Positions 55,489-64,000 of a stretch of DNA of 64,000 nt are shown piece by piece. This stretch comes from Arthrobacter alpinus (GTDB lineage Bacteria; Actinomycetota; Actinomycetes; Actinomycetales; Micrococcaceae). The DNA is taken from assembly GCF_001445575.1 (NCBI RefSeq), contig NZ_CP013200.1, positions 2,542,001 through 2,606,000 on the forward strand. Direction: 5' to 3'. The translations under genes were made by a program, and so were the position numbers. Each line of letters opens with the position of its first letter. The stretch's first letter is position 1. The notes under the pieces were generated by a model. It saw only the letters and a program-made list of their open reading frames with translations, made no database searches and was not told where the DNA came from.

Positions 55489-56645
55489 GCGGTTCTACCA
55501 ATGGCGTGAAGACCCGGCGTGAGGGCCTGGTGCTGGGGTCAGTTCGGGGAACGCCCATCATTTTGGCCAACTCCTGGTTCTTTATTGCCGCTGTTACGGT
55601 CATGATCTTTGGCCCGCAGCTGCAAAGCAACTTTTCGGGGCTCGGCGGACGCGCATATCTGGTTGCCTTCGCCTACGCCTTACTGCTGCTTTTTTCGGTG
55701 TTTATCCATGAGCTGGCCCACGCTATGACAGCCAAAATGTACGGCTGGCAGACCCACAAGATTGTCCTGAACCTCTGGGGTGGCCACACCGAATTTGACT
55801 TCAGCAAGGCCACGCCTGGCAAGGCACTGGTGGTGGCGTTTGCCGGACCCATAGCTAACTTTGTCCTGGCCGGGCTGGGCTTTTTAGTGAAGCTGATCCT
55901 CCCAGAAGCCACAACGCTCATGAGCGTGATCTTGCTGCTGCTTGCCAACATTTTCATCTGGGCCAATCTGCTCATCGGTGCGTTCAACATCCTCCCCGGC
56001 CTCCCTCTAGACGGCGGCCGCCTGGTGGAATCCATTGTTTGGAAATCCACGGGCAGCCAGGAGAAGGGCACTGTTGCTGCTGGTTGGGCAGGACGGATCA
56101 TTGTGGTGGTTATTGTTGCCGTAATGCTGGTGGTGCCGTATCTGCAGGGCCGGCAACCAGATCTGACCACCAGCTTCATTGTGGTCTTGCTGGCAGGGTT
56201 TTTGTGGATGGGAGCCTCGGCGTCCATCAAGGGAGCCAGCATGCGCCTGCGGCTGCCGGCCATTAGCGCCGGCTCCCTGGCAACGCGAGCGGTCAGCGCG
56301 TCTATTGAATGCACCGTGGCGCAACTGTGGACACTGCGGGGGAAGTTCCCGCAAGAACCCATTGTGCTTTTTGGTCAGGATGGACGCCCCGCTGCAGTGG
56401 TTGATGAGTACGCCTTGGCCCATGTTCCGCCGCAGGCCGCCCTCATCACACCGGCAAGCGCCGTGGCCCGCACACTATCCAAGGGAGCCTACGTTCCTGA
56501 CGCGGCTGCCGGCGTCGAGCTGGTGTCCTATCTGGCCCAGCTGCCTGATACCGAATATGCCGTGATCAATGTGGACGGCAAGGTCACCGGACTGCTCAGC
56601 CAGGCAAAAGTGGTAGCGGCCATGACCGGCAAGGGTCTGCAGTAG
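55485..56645 (+). CDS. Site-2 protease-family (M50) membrane metalloprotease with CBS-like tail
   Basis: 386 residues. The zinc motif HELAHAMTAKMYG (HExxH) lies in a membrane helix near residue 78. The second site is NILPGLPLDGGRLVESIVW (NxxPxxxLDG). After about 230 residues of membrane part, a soluble C-terminal region with two CBS-like halves follows (TRAVSASIECTVAQLWTLRG...YAVINVDGKVTGLLSQAKV). It is coupled to the HAD gene. It could cleave membrane proteins; the target is unknown. Its place before trmI-arc-dop is common in actinobacteria. Confidence 0.92.
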   Translation: MSGSTNGVKTRREGLVLGSVRGTPIILANSWFFIAAVTVMIFGPQLQSNFSGLGGRAYLVAFAYALLLLFSVFIHELAHAMTAKMYGWQTHKIVLNLWGGHTEFDFSKATPGKALVVAFAGPIANFVLAGLGFLVKLILPEATTLMSVILLLLANIFIWANLLIGAFNILPGLPLDGGRLVESIVWKSTGSQEKGTVAAGWAGRIIVVVIVAVMLVVPYLQGRQPDLTTSFIVVLLAGFLWMGASASIKGASMRLRLPAISAGSLATRAVSASIECTVAQLWTLRGKFPQEPIVLFGQDGRPAAVVDEYALAHVPPQAALITPASAVARTLSKGAYVPDAAAGVELVSYLAQLPDTEYAVINVDGKVTGLLSQAKVVAAMTGKGLQ

Positions 56646-56771
56646 TGTCACGCTAACACCCCAGTCACCACAGCTTTTCTCTCTAATCTTTTCTTTTTTA
56701 GTATTGCTCTGACATAGCCTTGATGCGGCCCAGCCGCTGACTTTTTGAGCACCAACGTGAGGAATAATCAC

Positions 56772-57836
56772 ATGAAGCAAGCCGAATCAACCCAAGAAGC
56801 AGCGCAGTCACCGCACGGTGCAGCCGCACGTCGCGGTCCATTCCGGGCGGGCGAACGCGTGCAGCTCACGGATGAGCGTGGCCGGATGAACACCATCACC
56901 TTGACCCCGGGCACGGCTTACCACACGCACAAGGGCTTCTTGAATCACGATCTGCTCATCGGCCAGCCCGAAGGCTCCATGGTGGAGAGCAACGTTGGCC
57001 AGCAGTACCAGGCCCTGCGCCCGCTACTCTCTGATTTCGTGCTGTCGATGCCCCGCGGTGCCGCCGTGGTGTACCCCAAGGATGCCGGCCAGATCATCAC
57101 CATGGGAGACATCTTCCCCGGTGCCCGCGTGGTCGAAGCCGGAGTTGGTTCCGGGGCACTGTCCATCTCCTTGCTGCGTGCAGTGGGCGATAACGGTTAC
57201 CTGCACTCCTTCGAGCGCCGTCAGGAATTCGCCGACATTGCCCGCGGCAACGTCGAGACCATCTTTGGCGGCCCGCACCCGGCCTGGAAGATCTCCCTCG
57301 GCGACTTCCAAGATCAGGTTGTTGAGCAGGAAGCGCCCGGCAGCGTTGACCGCGTTGTCCTGGACATGTTGGCTCCTTGGGAGTGCCTTGACGCGGTCGC
57401 CACCGTCCTGGCGCCCGGCGGTGTCTGGATCAACTACGTTGCCACAGTGACCCAGCTGTCCCGCACCGCCGAGGCCATCCGTGCCGACGGCCGCTTCACC
57501 GAGCCCGACGCTTGGGAATCCATGGTTCGCGGCTGGCACCTTGAGGGTCTGGCCGTGCGCCCGGACCACCGCATGGTGGCCCACACAGGTTTCTTGATGG
57601 TGACCCGCCGTCTTGCTGATGGTGTCACCGGCATGACGCCCAAGCGCCGCGCGTCGAAAACCGATTTTGCCCAGGAAGACCTCGATGCGTGGACACCGGC
57701 GGCTGTGGGGGAGCGTTCGGTCTCGGACAAGAAGCTGCGCCGCGCCGCACGTGACGCCTCTTCCACCGTGCAGACCAAACGCAATCAAGAGCAGTCAGAG
57801 GAAACAGAAACCCGCCAGGACGGCTTCGGCGAGTAG
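56772..57836 (+). CDS. trmI: tRNA (adenine-58-N1)-methyltransferase TrmI
   Basis: TrmI methylates A58 in the T-loop of tRNA. The 354-residue protein has the SAM-binding motif VVEAGVGSGALSISLLRAVG, the preceding PRGAAVVYPKDAGQIITMGDIFPGA, and VDRVVLDMLAPWECL (Asp). The N-terminus FRAGERVQLTDERGRMNTITLTPG is the substrate-binding domain. The start ATG 56772 gives MKQAESTQ. The basic C-terminus (DKKLRRAARDASSTVQTKRNQ) is long. arc follows after 69 bp. The link of TrmI to proteasome genes is conserved in many actinobacteria. Confidence 0.94.
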   Translation: MKQAESTQEAAQSPHGAAARRGPFRAGERVQLTDERGRMNTITLTPGTAYHTHKGFLNHDLLIGQPEGSMVESNVGQQYQALRPLLSDFVLSMPRGAAVVYPKDAGQIITMGDIFPGARVVEAGVGSGALSISLLRAVGDNGYLHSFERRQEFADIARGNVETIFGGPHPAWKISLGDFQDQVVEQEAPGSVDRVVLDMLAPWECLDAVATVLAPGGVWINYVATVTQLSRTAEAIRADGRFTEPDAWESMVRGWHLEGLAVRPDHRMVAHTGFLMVTRRLADGVTGMTPKRRASKTDFAQEDLDAWTPAAVGERSVSDKKLRRAARDASSTVQTKRNQEQSEETETRQDGFGE

Positions 57837-57905
57837 TAGCAGTATGCTCGGCACTACCGGTCAGGCTCGGTTGCGGCGGGATCCGCTGCGGAAGGATACA
57901 AAGTC

Positions 57906-59702
57906 ATGAACGACTCAGCGCACTCCACACCCGAAAACCCGCAGGCTGGCACCTCGCCAGCCGCGGGCACTCCCGCGCCCGGCTCCCACGGTGCCGCGTA
58001 TTCAATTGGTCCGGGCCAGCAGGCAGTCTTGGAGCGCCAGCTCAACGTGCTCCGGGACAAGGCCCGCAATCTGGACCGCCAGCTGGCCTCGGCAACGGCC
58101 AACAACTCCAAGTTGGTGGCTGTGCTGGAAACGGCCAAGACGGAGATTCTTAAGTTGCGTTCCGCTTTGGAGCACGACGGCGAGCCTCCCTACAGTTTCG
58201 GGACAATCGTCTCGCTGAACCGTCCGTCTTACTCCGCCGGGGCCAGCAGCGCCGTGACAGCGGAGAGCCTGGATGTGTATGCCTCAGGGCGGAAGATGCG
58301 CGTTGGGCTGAGCCCCCTGCTGCGCATGAATGATCTCTCCGCCGGGCAGGAAGTCCTGCTCAACGAGGCCTTCACCGTCATTGCGGCCTTGGGTATCACC
58401 GATGTTGGTGAGCTCGTCACCGTCAAGGAACTACTCGGCACCGACCGGGCCATGGTGGTAGGCCGGGCTGATGAGGAGCGGGTGCTGCGACTCTCCGGCG
58501 CCCTGCAGGGAGCCGTTAAGGTGGGCGATGCACTCACCATGGACGGCCGCACCGGTTACGCCTTGGAAAAGATTCCGCGTTCTGAGGTAGAGAATCTGAT
58601 ACTGGAGGAAGTTCCAGACATCTCTTACTCCGACATTGGGGGACTGGCCTCACAAATCGAGCAGATCCGTGACGCCGTGGAACTTCCCTTCCTCCATCCG
58701 GATTTGTACCGCGAACACGGACTCAAGGCGCCCAAGGGCATCCTGCTCTACGGCCCTCCCGGCTGTGGCAAGACGCTCATTGCCAAGGCCGTGGCCAACT
58801 CGCTGGCGCAACGAGCCGCCGAACGCTCCGGGGTCAAGGACCAAAAGAGTTACTTCTTGAACATCAAGGGCCCGGAGCTGCTGGATAAGTACGTGGGTGA
58901 GACTGAACGCCAGATCCGCCTGATCTTCAGCCGTGCCCGCGAAAAGGCTTCCGATGGCAGCGCCGTGGTGGTGTTCTTCGACGAGATGGATTCACTTTTC
59001 CGCACCCGTGGCACGGGCGTCTCATCAGATGTGGAAACCACCATCGTGCCACAGCTGCTCAGCGAGATCGACGGCGTCGAACGGCTGGATAACGTGATTG
59101 TCATCGGTGCTTCCAACCGTGAGGACATGATTGATCCGGCTATCTTGCGGCCCGGGCGTCTTGACGTCAAAGTGAAGATTCAACGCCCCGATGCGGAGTC
59201 GGCGGCGGACATTTTCACAAAATATGTCACCACCTCCCTGCCCTTCCACGCCGACGATCTTGCTGCGAATCACGGAAGTCTGCAGGAAACCGTCGACGCC
59301 ATGATTCAGCGCACTGTTGAGGCCATGTACGCAACGGACAAGGGCAATGAGTTCCTTGAGGTGACTTATGCCAACGGTGATACCGAGATGCTGTACTTCA
59401 AGGATTTCAACTCCGGTGCCGTGATTCAAAACGTGGTAGACCGGGCCAAGAAATACGCCATCAAGGACCTGTTGACCAGCGGTGAGAAGGGCATCCGGAT
59501 TGAACATATGTTGCGTGCCGTGGTGGATGAGTTCCGTGAGCACGAGGACATGCCCAACACCACCAACCCCGATGACTGGGCTCGGATCTCCGGTAAGAAG
59601 GGTGAACGGATCACCTATATCCGCACCATCGTGCAGAGCAAGGAAGGCCAGATCCCTGGCCGGACGCTAGAAACGCTGCCCAACACGGGACAGTACCTGT
59701 GA
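57906..59702 (+). CDS. arc: Proteasome-associated AAA ATPase ARC (Mpa)
   Basis: ARC unfolds pupylated proteins and feeds them to the 20S proteasome. Order: Ala/Pro-rich start, coiled coil (about residues 38-85, [20 protein letters not shown]) that binds Pup, two OB-fold parts, then [17 protein letters not shown] (Walker A), [11 protein letters not shown] (Walker B), [20 protein letters not shown] (arginine/sensor). The C-terminus ends in GQYL, matching the ending that docks on PrcA. The 598-residue length fits. The stop overlaps dop (GTGA). Confidence 0.97.
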   Translation: MNDSAHSTPENPQAGTSPAAGTPAPGSHGAAYSIGPGQQAVLERQLNVLRDKARNLDRQLASATANNSKLVAVLETAKTEILKLRSALEHDGEPPYSFGTIVSLNRPSYSAGASSAVTAESLDVYASGRKMRVGLSPLLRMNDLSAGQEVLLNEAFTVIAALGITDVGELVTVKELLGTDRAMVVGRADEERVLRLSGALQGAVKVGDALTMDGRTGYALEKIPRSEVENLILEEVPDISYSDIGGLASQIEQIRDAVELPFLHPDLYREHGLKAPKGILLYGPPGCGKTLIAKAVANSLAQRAAERSGVKDQKSYFLNIKGPELLDKYVGETERQIRLIFSRAREKASDGSAVVVFFDEMDSLFRTRGTGVSSDVETTIVPQLLSEIDGVERLDNVIVIGASNREDMIDPAILRPGRLDVKVKIQRPDAESAADIFTKYVTTSLPFHADDLAANHGSLQETVDAMIQRTVEAMYATDKGNEFLEVTYANGDTEMLYFKDFNSGAVIQNVVDRAKKYAIKDLLTSGEKGIRIEHMLRAVVDEFREHEDMPNTTNPDDWARISGKKGERITYIRTIVQSKEGQIPGRTLETLPNTGQYL

Positions 59703-61285
59703 GTGCCATCCGCGTCATGGGTGCCGAAACTGAATACGGCATCCACGCACCAGGCGCCCAGGAATTCAACGCCACGTGGCTCTCAACCCAGGTGGTGCAC
59801 GCCTATTCGCGTGAAACCAACCACCGGGCGTCAGCTGGTGGGGAAACTCGCTGGGACTACACCGACGAGGACCCGCTGGCCGATGCGCGCGGTTGGTCCA
59901 TGCCGCGCACCGTTGCCGATCCTAGCCAGCTCACAGACTCAGAACCAATTCTGACGGCCGCTCAAATTGCCTTGGAGGGTGGGGAGGTTCGCGAGAGCTC
60001 CGCACCACTGATGATGAACATGGTGCTGGGTAATGGGGCGCGGCTCTACGTGGACCACGCACACCCCGAGTATTCCTCGCCGGAGGTCACCAACCCACTC
60101 GACGCTGTGCGCTGGGACGCTGCCGGCGATCTCGTGGCCCTTGCAGCAGTCCGCAGGATTGCGGCCACACCCGGGGTGCCGGCCATCAATTTGTACAAGA
60201 ACAACACTGACAACAAGTCCGTCTCCTACGGCAGTCATGAAAATTATTTAATGCCGCGCAGCGTCCCCTTCAAGGACATCGTCGCCGGACTCACACCGTT
60301 CTTTGTCACCCGAGCCATCATGTGCGGGGCTGGCCGTGTTGGCCTGGGCCAAGACGGGTCCGGCAGTGGATTTCAGATCACCCAGCGGGCCGATTTCTTT
60401 GAAGCCGAGGTGGGGCTCGAAACCACTATTCGCCGGCCCATTATCAACACCCGGGATGAGCCGCACGCCACAGCTGAGAAGTACCGGCGCCTGCATGTGA
60501 TCATTGGCGATGCTAATTTGTGCCAGGTTTCCAACTTCCTCAAATTCGGCACCACGGCGCTGGTACTGGACATGATTGAACACGGAACTGCTCCGGAATT
60601 GGCGTTTGCAGACTCCGTGGAGACCCTGCGAGCCGTCAGCCATGACTGGGAACTGCAGCAAAAGCACCTGCTGGCTGATGGCAGGCTGCTCAGCGCCTTG
60701 GACGTGCAATGGCTGTACCTGTTCGCCGCCAAGGCCCACTGCGCCACCAATGGCTCCAGCCATCCGGATACCGGGGACGGCCACACCGCTCTGGTACTGG
60801 CCAAATGGGAAGAAATTCTCACAGCGCTGGGGACGGATCCCATGAGCCTGGCCAGTCAGCTTGAATGGGTGGCAAAACTGAACCTGCTCCAGCAATACCG
60901 CACGCGGGACAACATGTCGTGGGACGATCCTCGCTTGGGACTGATCGATCTGCAATGGTCTGATATTCGCCCTGAAAAGGGGCTCTATTACAAGCTTCTG
61001 CAGCACGGGCGCATCCAGCGTTTGGTGAGCGATGACTCCATTATCGCTGCCATGACGCAACCCCCGGCGGACACTCGGGCGTACTTCCGGGGCCGCTGCA
61101 TCCAGGCCTTTGGCCGTAACGTGGTGGGCGCCAGTTGGGATTCGGTCATCTTTGAGGTGCCGCAGCTTCGCCGGCTGCAACGAATCTCTACGAAGGAGCC
61201 GTTACGGGGCACTGAGCAACTGACGCGTGAATTGTTCGACGGCAACCCAGAGCTGGCTGATTTCCTGAGCGCTTTGGCACTGTGA
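59699..61285 (+). CDS. dop: Pup deamidase/depupylase Dop
   Basis: Dop deamidates the C-terminal Gln of Pup to Glu and removes Pup from substrates. The 528-residue protein starts with [15 protein letters not shown] (ATP-binding Glu motif) and has [49 protein letters not shown] and a typical C-terminal [21 protein letters not shown]. It belongs to the PafA/Dop glutamine synthetase-like family. Because Pup here ends in GGQ, Dop is needed before ligation. GTG start overlaps arc. Confidence 0.97.
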   Translation: MSAIRVMGAETEYGIHAPGAQEFNATWLSTQVVHAYSRETNHRASAGGETRWDYTDEDPLADARGWSMPRTVADPSQLTDSEPILTAAQIALEGGEVRESSAPLMMNMVLGNGARLYVDHAHPEYSSPEVTNPLDAVRWDAAGDLVALAAVRRIAATPGVPAINLYKNNTDNKSVSYGSHENYLMPRSVPFKDIVAGLTPFFVTRAIMCGAGRVGLGQDGSGSGFQITQRADFFEAEVGLETTIRRPIINTRDEPHATAEKYRRLHVIIGDANLCQVSNFLKFGTTALVLDMIEHGTAPELAFADSVETLRAVSHDWELQQKHLLADGRLLSALDVQWLYLFAAKAHCATNGSSHPDTGDGHTALVLAKWEEILTALGTDPMSLASQLEWVAKLNLLQQYRTRDNMSWDDPRLGLIDLQWSDIRPEKGLYYKLLQHGRIQRLVSDDSIIAAMTQPPADTRAYFRGRCIQAFGRNVVGASWDSVIFEVPQLRRLQRISTKEPLRGTEQLTRELFDGNPELADFLSALAL

Positions 61286-61736
61286 CTTTTTCATTCAGTT
61301 CTGCACGCCCTTCCGTTTTCATCGCTGTTTCAGCGGCAGCGCTTTTGGCGCTGACATCCTGCAGAGGAGCAGCAACTCCGGAGGCTTCGACGCGAGAGTA
61401 GCCAAGGAGTACACGGAGGCCCAGCTGACTGCAATCTTGGAAGGCCTCAAGGATGCCGATGGCAAGCCGCTGACCATGATTCCGGCTGCTCAGCTTAAGC
61501 AGGGCCAGGAACTGACAAAGACCACCATGAAGTCGGTCACTGTAGATACATCTGCTGAGGTGGAAAAGGGAATGCTGGTCAGCCAGGACATGCCGACCGG
61601 CACCACCAACACCGTGACGGTCGAGGCGCTGCAGGGCGGCCTGTTAGTCTCGGTGGTTCAAGTTGGCGGTGACGGCAGTGAGGCAGCGGCCAAGAAGTTG
61701 GCCTCAGCGGTACATCAGGTCATCGCAGCTTCCTAG
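61282..61736 (+). pseudogene. Putative lipoprotein between dop and pup, -1 frameshift
   Basis: The first frame starts at GTG 61282 (overlapping dop, GTGA) and encodes a lipoprotein signal FIAVSAAALLALTSC with the Cys near residue 27. It stops at 61398. In the next frame, SSNSGGFDARVAKEYTEAQLTAILEGLKDADGKPL runs to 61736, about 120 residues. One extra base near 61361-61367 would join them into a ~150-residue lipoprotein with a small alpha/beta-like domain (VSVVQVGGDGSEAAAKKLASAVHQVI). No function is known. The break may be a sequence error. Confidence 0.7.
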
Positions 61737-61865
61737 CTCCTCGTGCTGATTCCCGCACCGTCGTGAACCACTGCCTGCTGACTGCACGCAATCTCAGCGG
61801 GTCCGTGGCAGGATGGAAGCAGGTGCCGATCAAGGCCCCGGGTAATCAGCTAAGAAGGATGCATC

Positions 61866-62072
61866 ATGGCTTCTCAGGAACAGAAAAACGTCTCCTCGCG
61901 TACGGAGGAAGAGCACGTCGACGAGCTTCCCGTACCAACGCCCGCCCCGGACTCAGCCGCCGCCCAGGCCGCTACCTCCGGAGTGGACGATCTCCTGGAC
62001 GAGATTGACGGCGTCCTGGAAGTTAACGCCGAAGAATTCGTGCGCGGTTTTGTCCAAAAGGGTGGTCAGTAG
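61866..62072 (+). CDS. pup: Prokaryotic ubiquitin-like protein Pup
   Basis: Pup is the small tag that marks proteins for proteasomal breakdown. The 68-residue protein is acidic and disordered at the start, with the ARC-binding helix [29 protein letters not shown]. It ends in GGQ, so it needs deamidation to Glu by Dop. It has 13 or more acidic residues and the normal length. A Shine-Dalgarno (aagaagga) precedes ATG. prcB follows after 5 bp. Confidence 0.98.
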   Translation: MASQEQKNVSSRTEEEHVDELPVPTPAPDSAAAQAATSGVDDLLDEIDGVLEVNAEEFVRGFVQKGGQ

Positions 62073-62077
62073 GGCCC

Positions 62078-62917
62078 ATGGCTGGCACCGGTCGCAGCGG
62101 TCACAGTGGGTTCAGCGGATTTCCAGCGCTGGAAGGTGAAGGCTCCTCGTCGTCGTTCCTTGACCATGTGAGTCGCAGTCATCCAGGGCTCCTGCCTTTT
62201 GGGCGCGAGCTTCCCGCCGGCAGTATGCCCGCCACACCTCACGGCACCACCATTGTGGCCCTGACGTTTCACGGCGGGGTACTCATGGCGGGGGACCGGC
62301 GCGCCACCATGGGCTCCATGATTGCCAATCGGCACATTGAAAAAGTCTTTCCGGCGGACAAATATTCCGTGCTCGGTATTGCTGGCACGGCCGGAATTGC
62401 CATTGATATGGTGCGTCTGTTCCAAGTCGAGTTGGAACATTACGAGAAAATCGAAGGCACGCTGCTCAGCCTCGAGGGCAAGGCTAACCGTCTTGGTGCC
62501 ATGGTCCGAGCCAACCTCCCCATGGCCTTGCAGGGGCTCTCGGTAGTGCCGTTATTTGCCGGAATTGAATGTGGCGAACCGGCCGGACGGCTGTTCTCCT
62601 ATGATGTCACCGGCGGCCGGTACGAGGAGCTTGAACACCACAGTGTGGGTTCCGGATCGGTCTTTGCTCGCGGTGCATTGAAGAAGCTGTGGCGCCCGGA
62701 GCTCTCAGCTGATGAGGCTGTAGCGGTGGCCGTGGAGGCCCTGATCGACGCTGCCGACGACGACTCCGCCACCGGTGGCCCCGACCTCATCAGGCAACTG
62801 TGGCCCGTGATTTACACAGTGACGCACGACGGCGCAGCCCGGGTTCCCCAAGAAACGTTGGCCACCGTGGTGGCTGGGATTCTTTCGCGACGATCCGCCG
62901 AACGCCGGGAGGCCTGA
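62078..62917 (+). CDS. prcB: 20S proteasome beta subunit PrcB
   Basis: PrcB is the proteolytic subunit of the 20S core. 279 residues; a propeptide of about 56 residues ends before the catalytic Thr in [25 protein letters not shown] (cleavage G|TTIVA, Thr57). Conserved Asp and Lys (GDRRA; FPADK) and GTDG-like SGSVFARG follow. Self-cleavage upon assembly is expected. It is 2 bp from prcA. The ATG at 62078 starts [11 protein letters not shown]. Confidence 0.97.
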   Translation: MAGTGRSGHSGFSGFPALEGEGSSSSFLDHVSRSHPGLLPFGRELPAGSMPATPHGTTIVALTFHGGVLMAGDRRATMGSMIANRHIEKVFPADKYSVLGIAGTAGIAIDMVRLFQVELEHYEKIEGTLLSLEGKANRLGAMVRANLPMALQGLSVVPLFAGIECGEPAGRLFSYDVTGGRYEELEHHSVGSGSVFARGALKKLWRPELSADEAVAVAVEALIDAADDDSATGGPDLIRQLWPVIYTVTHDGAARVPQETLATVVAGILSRRSAERREA

Positions 62918-62918
62918 C

Positions 62919-63695
62919 ATGTCGCAACAATTCTATGTATCCCCGGAACAAGTCATGAAGGACCGGGCAGATTTTGCTCGCAAGGGCATCGCCCGGGGCA
63001 AGTCCGTGGTGGTACTCAGCTACCGTGACGGCATGGCCTTAGTTGCCGAGAACCCTTCGCCCACGCTGCACAAGATCGGTGAGATTTACGATCGCATTGC
63101 GTTTGCCGCCGTGGGCAAATACAACGAATTTGAAAGCCTGCGGCAGGCGGGAGTGCGCTACGCGGATGTCCGCGGCTACTCCTACGATCGGGTGGACGTG
63201 ACAGCACGCGGACTGGCCAGCGTCTACGCGCAAAGTCTGGGCACTGTCTTTACCGCTGAACAAAAGCCGTTCGAGGTTGAGTTGGCCGTAGCCGAGGTAG
63301 GTGAGACCGAATCTGGGGACCACATCTTCCGGCTGAACTTTGATGGCTCCATTGCCGACGAAACAGGATTTCTGGCTATGGGTGGACAAGCCGATACCGT
63401 GCAGAACGCATTAGAAAAGCTGTGGATGCCCGGAGCGGAACTGACCTCGGCCCTGCGCTGGGCGGTCAGTGCGCTGGACGCTCCTCGGAAGGCTGCCTCC
63501 GCTGTAGCCGGAGCAGCTGGGGCCACAGGCAATTCCGCGAGTAGTACCGTGGGTGCGGTTGACTTTCCGCCCCTTGACGCAGCCAGATTGGAAGTTGCGG
63601 TGCTCGAACGCAGCGCCTCGAGAGTGCGTGGTTCCCACAGGGCCTTCCGGCGATTGGACCGTGTCGATGTGGAATCACATCTGGCCAGTGGCTAG
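62919..63695 (+). CDS. prcA: 20S proteasome alpha subunit PrcA
   Basis: PrcA forms the outer rings and gate of the 20S core. The 258-residue protein starts with MSQQFYVSPEQVMKDRADFARKGIARGK, the alpha-type gating N-terminus, and has the central VVVLSYRDGMALVAENPSPTLHKIGEIYDRIAFAAVGKYNEF region. It lacks the catalytic Thr, as expected. The C-terminus after about residue 190 is Ala/Gly/Ser-rich (KAASAVAGAAGATGNS). It is the last gene of the pup-prcB-prcA run before pafA. Confidence 0.97.
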   Translation: MSQQFYVSPEQVMKDRADFARKGIARGKSVVVLSYRDGMALVAENPSPTLHKIGEIYDRIAFAAVGKYNEFESLRQAGVRYADVRGYSYDRVDVTARGLASVYAQSLGTVFTAEQKPFEVELAVAEVGETESGDHIFRLNFDGSIADETGFLAMGGQADTVQNALEKLWMPGAELTSALRWAVSALDAPRKAASAVAGAAGATGNSASSTVGAVDFPPLDAARLEVAVLERSASRVRGSHRAFRRLDRVDVESHLASG

Positions 63696-63725
63696 AGGGA
63701 CTGCCCCCGGATCACCAACGCTCAA

Positions 63726-63853
63726 GCATCACAGCAATTGACCTTCGCAGCACCTGACCAACGCAACACTTAATTTTCACAGCACTGACCCTGCACGGCA
63801 CTAACCCAGCACAACACTAACTCTGCGCAGCACTAACCTTGCACAGCATTTGA
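63726..63853. repeat. Imperfect 16-bp tandem repeats before pafA
   Basis: Eight degenerate units of 16 bp with the pattern NNNNGCACAGCACTAAC run from 63726 to 63853 (for example at 63742, 63774, 63790, 63806, 63822 and 63838). The array lies between prcA and pafA, about 50 bp before the pafA start. It has no coding potential I can see. It may be a leader or regulatory region. Confidence 0.8.
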
Positions 63854-63902
63854 TCAACACTGCCTGTGCGTGACCACAGCAACTTAAAGGAGACCTGAGA
63901 CG

Positions 63903-64000
63903 GTGGACCGGCGGATTTTTGGCATTGAAACCGAATTTGGCGTTACCTATTCTGCGCCCGGATCCCGGCCGCTGACCCCAGAGGAAGTGGCCAGATACTT
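63903..64000 (+). CDS. pafA: Pup ligase PafA (3' end outside window)
   Basis: PafA ligates deamidated Pup to lysines of target proteins. Only 33 codons are inside the window: [19 protein letters not shown] followed by [12 protein letters not shown], the typical PafA start with the ATP-binding IETEFG motif. The GTG start at 63903 has an aaaggagacc Shine-Dalgarno about 8 bp upstream. The position after prcBA fits the conserved locus order. Confidence 0.95.
   Translation, partial: MDRRIFGIETEFGVTYSAPGSRPLTPEEVARY

Noticed and set aside
63726-63853. CRISPR-like array before pafA
   Set aside because: The period of 16 bp is too short, the units are degenerate and there are no spacers.

Overview
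The window comes from an actinobacterium, most likely a member of the Micrococcaceae (Arthrobacter sensu lato). The reasons are a complete Pup-proteasome locus, the mycothiol gene mshC, an actinobacterial glgC/glgA pair, a DUF222-HNH endonuclease, a DUF6318 lipoprotein, many GTG starts and a G+C content that looks close to 60% by eye. It is mostly ordinary chromosome. I see no prophage, no intact insertion sequence and no CRISPR array.

Layout. 1-2490: tail of the SUF iron-sulfur operon (sufD, Rieske ferredoxin, sufC, sufT). 2613-6312: secreted zinc peptidase, a frameshifted acyl-CoA ligase and an unusual thiolase. 6375-8476: a decayed kinase/GNAT/cytidine deaminase operon and about 0.8 kb of unassigned DNA. 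8477-10532: biotin ECF transporter operon. 10683-20570: housekeeping genes (ABC-F, YbaK, SURF1, DUF3099, fabG, SDR, serB, ABC ATPase, TSUP permease, SpoU methyltransferase, peroxiredoxin). 20666-29493: rpmE2, a domain-permuted lipoate ligase, TDT permease, membrane-anchored VOC protein, pepN, YeiH-type permease and a zinc-ribbon SDR-like protein. 29490-32317: divergent glgC/glgA. 32406-36760: HNH endonuclease with repetitive middle, DUF6318 lipoprotein and a secreted PKD-like protein. 36881-43436: a fatty-acid degradation module (acyl-CoA oxidase-like enzyme, TetR regulator, thiolase, HMW FabG, MaoC) with a clear palindromic operator. 43433-53644: alpha/beta hydrolase, DUF2786 protein, tRNA-Leu, M20 peptidase, acyl-CoA dehydrogenase, aldo/keto reductase, uppP, a 56-bp tandem repeat array and mshC. 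53763-64000: Pup-proteasome region (PAC2, HAD, site-2 protease, trmI, arc, dop, lipoprotein, pup, prcB, prcA, start of pafA).

How the parts work together. The SUF genes build Fe-S clusters. BioY with EcfA/EcfT imports biotin. The 36.9-43.4 kb block is a co-regulated beta-oxidation set. The last 10 kb encode tagging (PafA), untagging and Pup deamidation (Dop), unfolding (ARC) and degradation (PrcBA) of pupylated proteins.

Two themes deserve attention. First, six genes carry frameshifts that would each be repaired by one extra base. In three of them the missing base is a C inside a CCCGGG context, which smells of systematic sequencing error but could be real. Second, there are several non-coding structures: a 98-bp palindrome, a seven-copy 56-bp array abutting mshC, and a 16-bp-period repeat before pafA. 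I found no convincing wholly new defence or mobile system; the closest to undescribed biology are the DUF6318/PKD pair, the anchored VOC protein and the repeat arrays.
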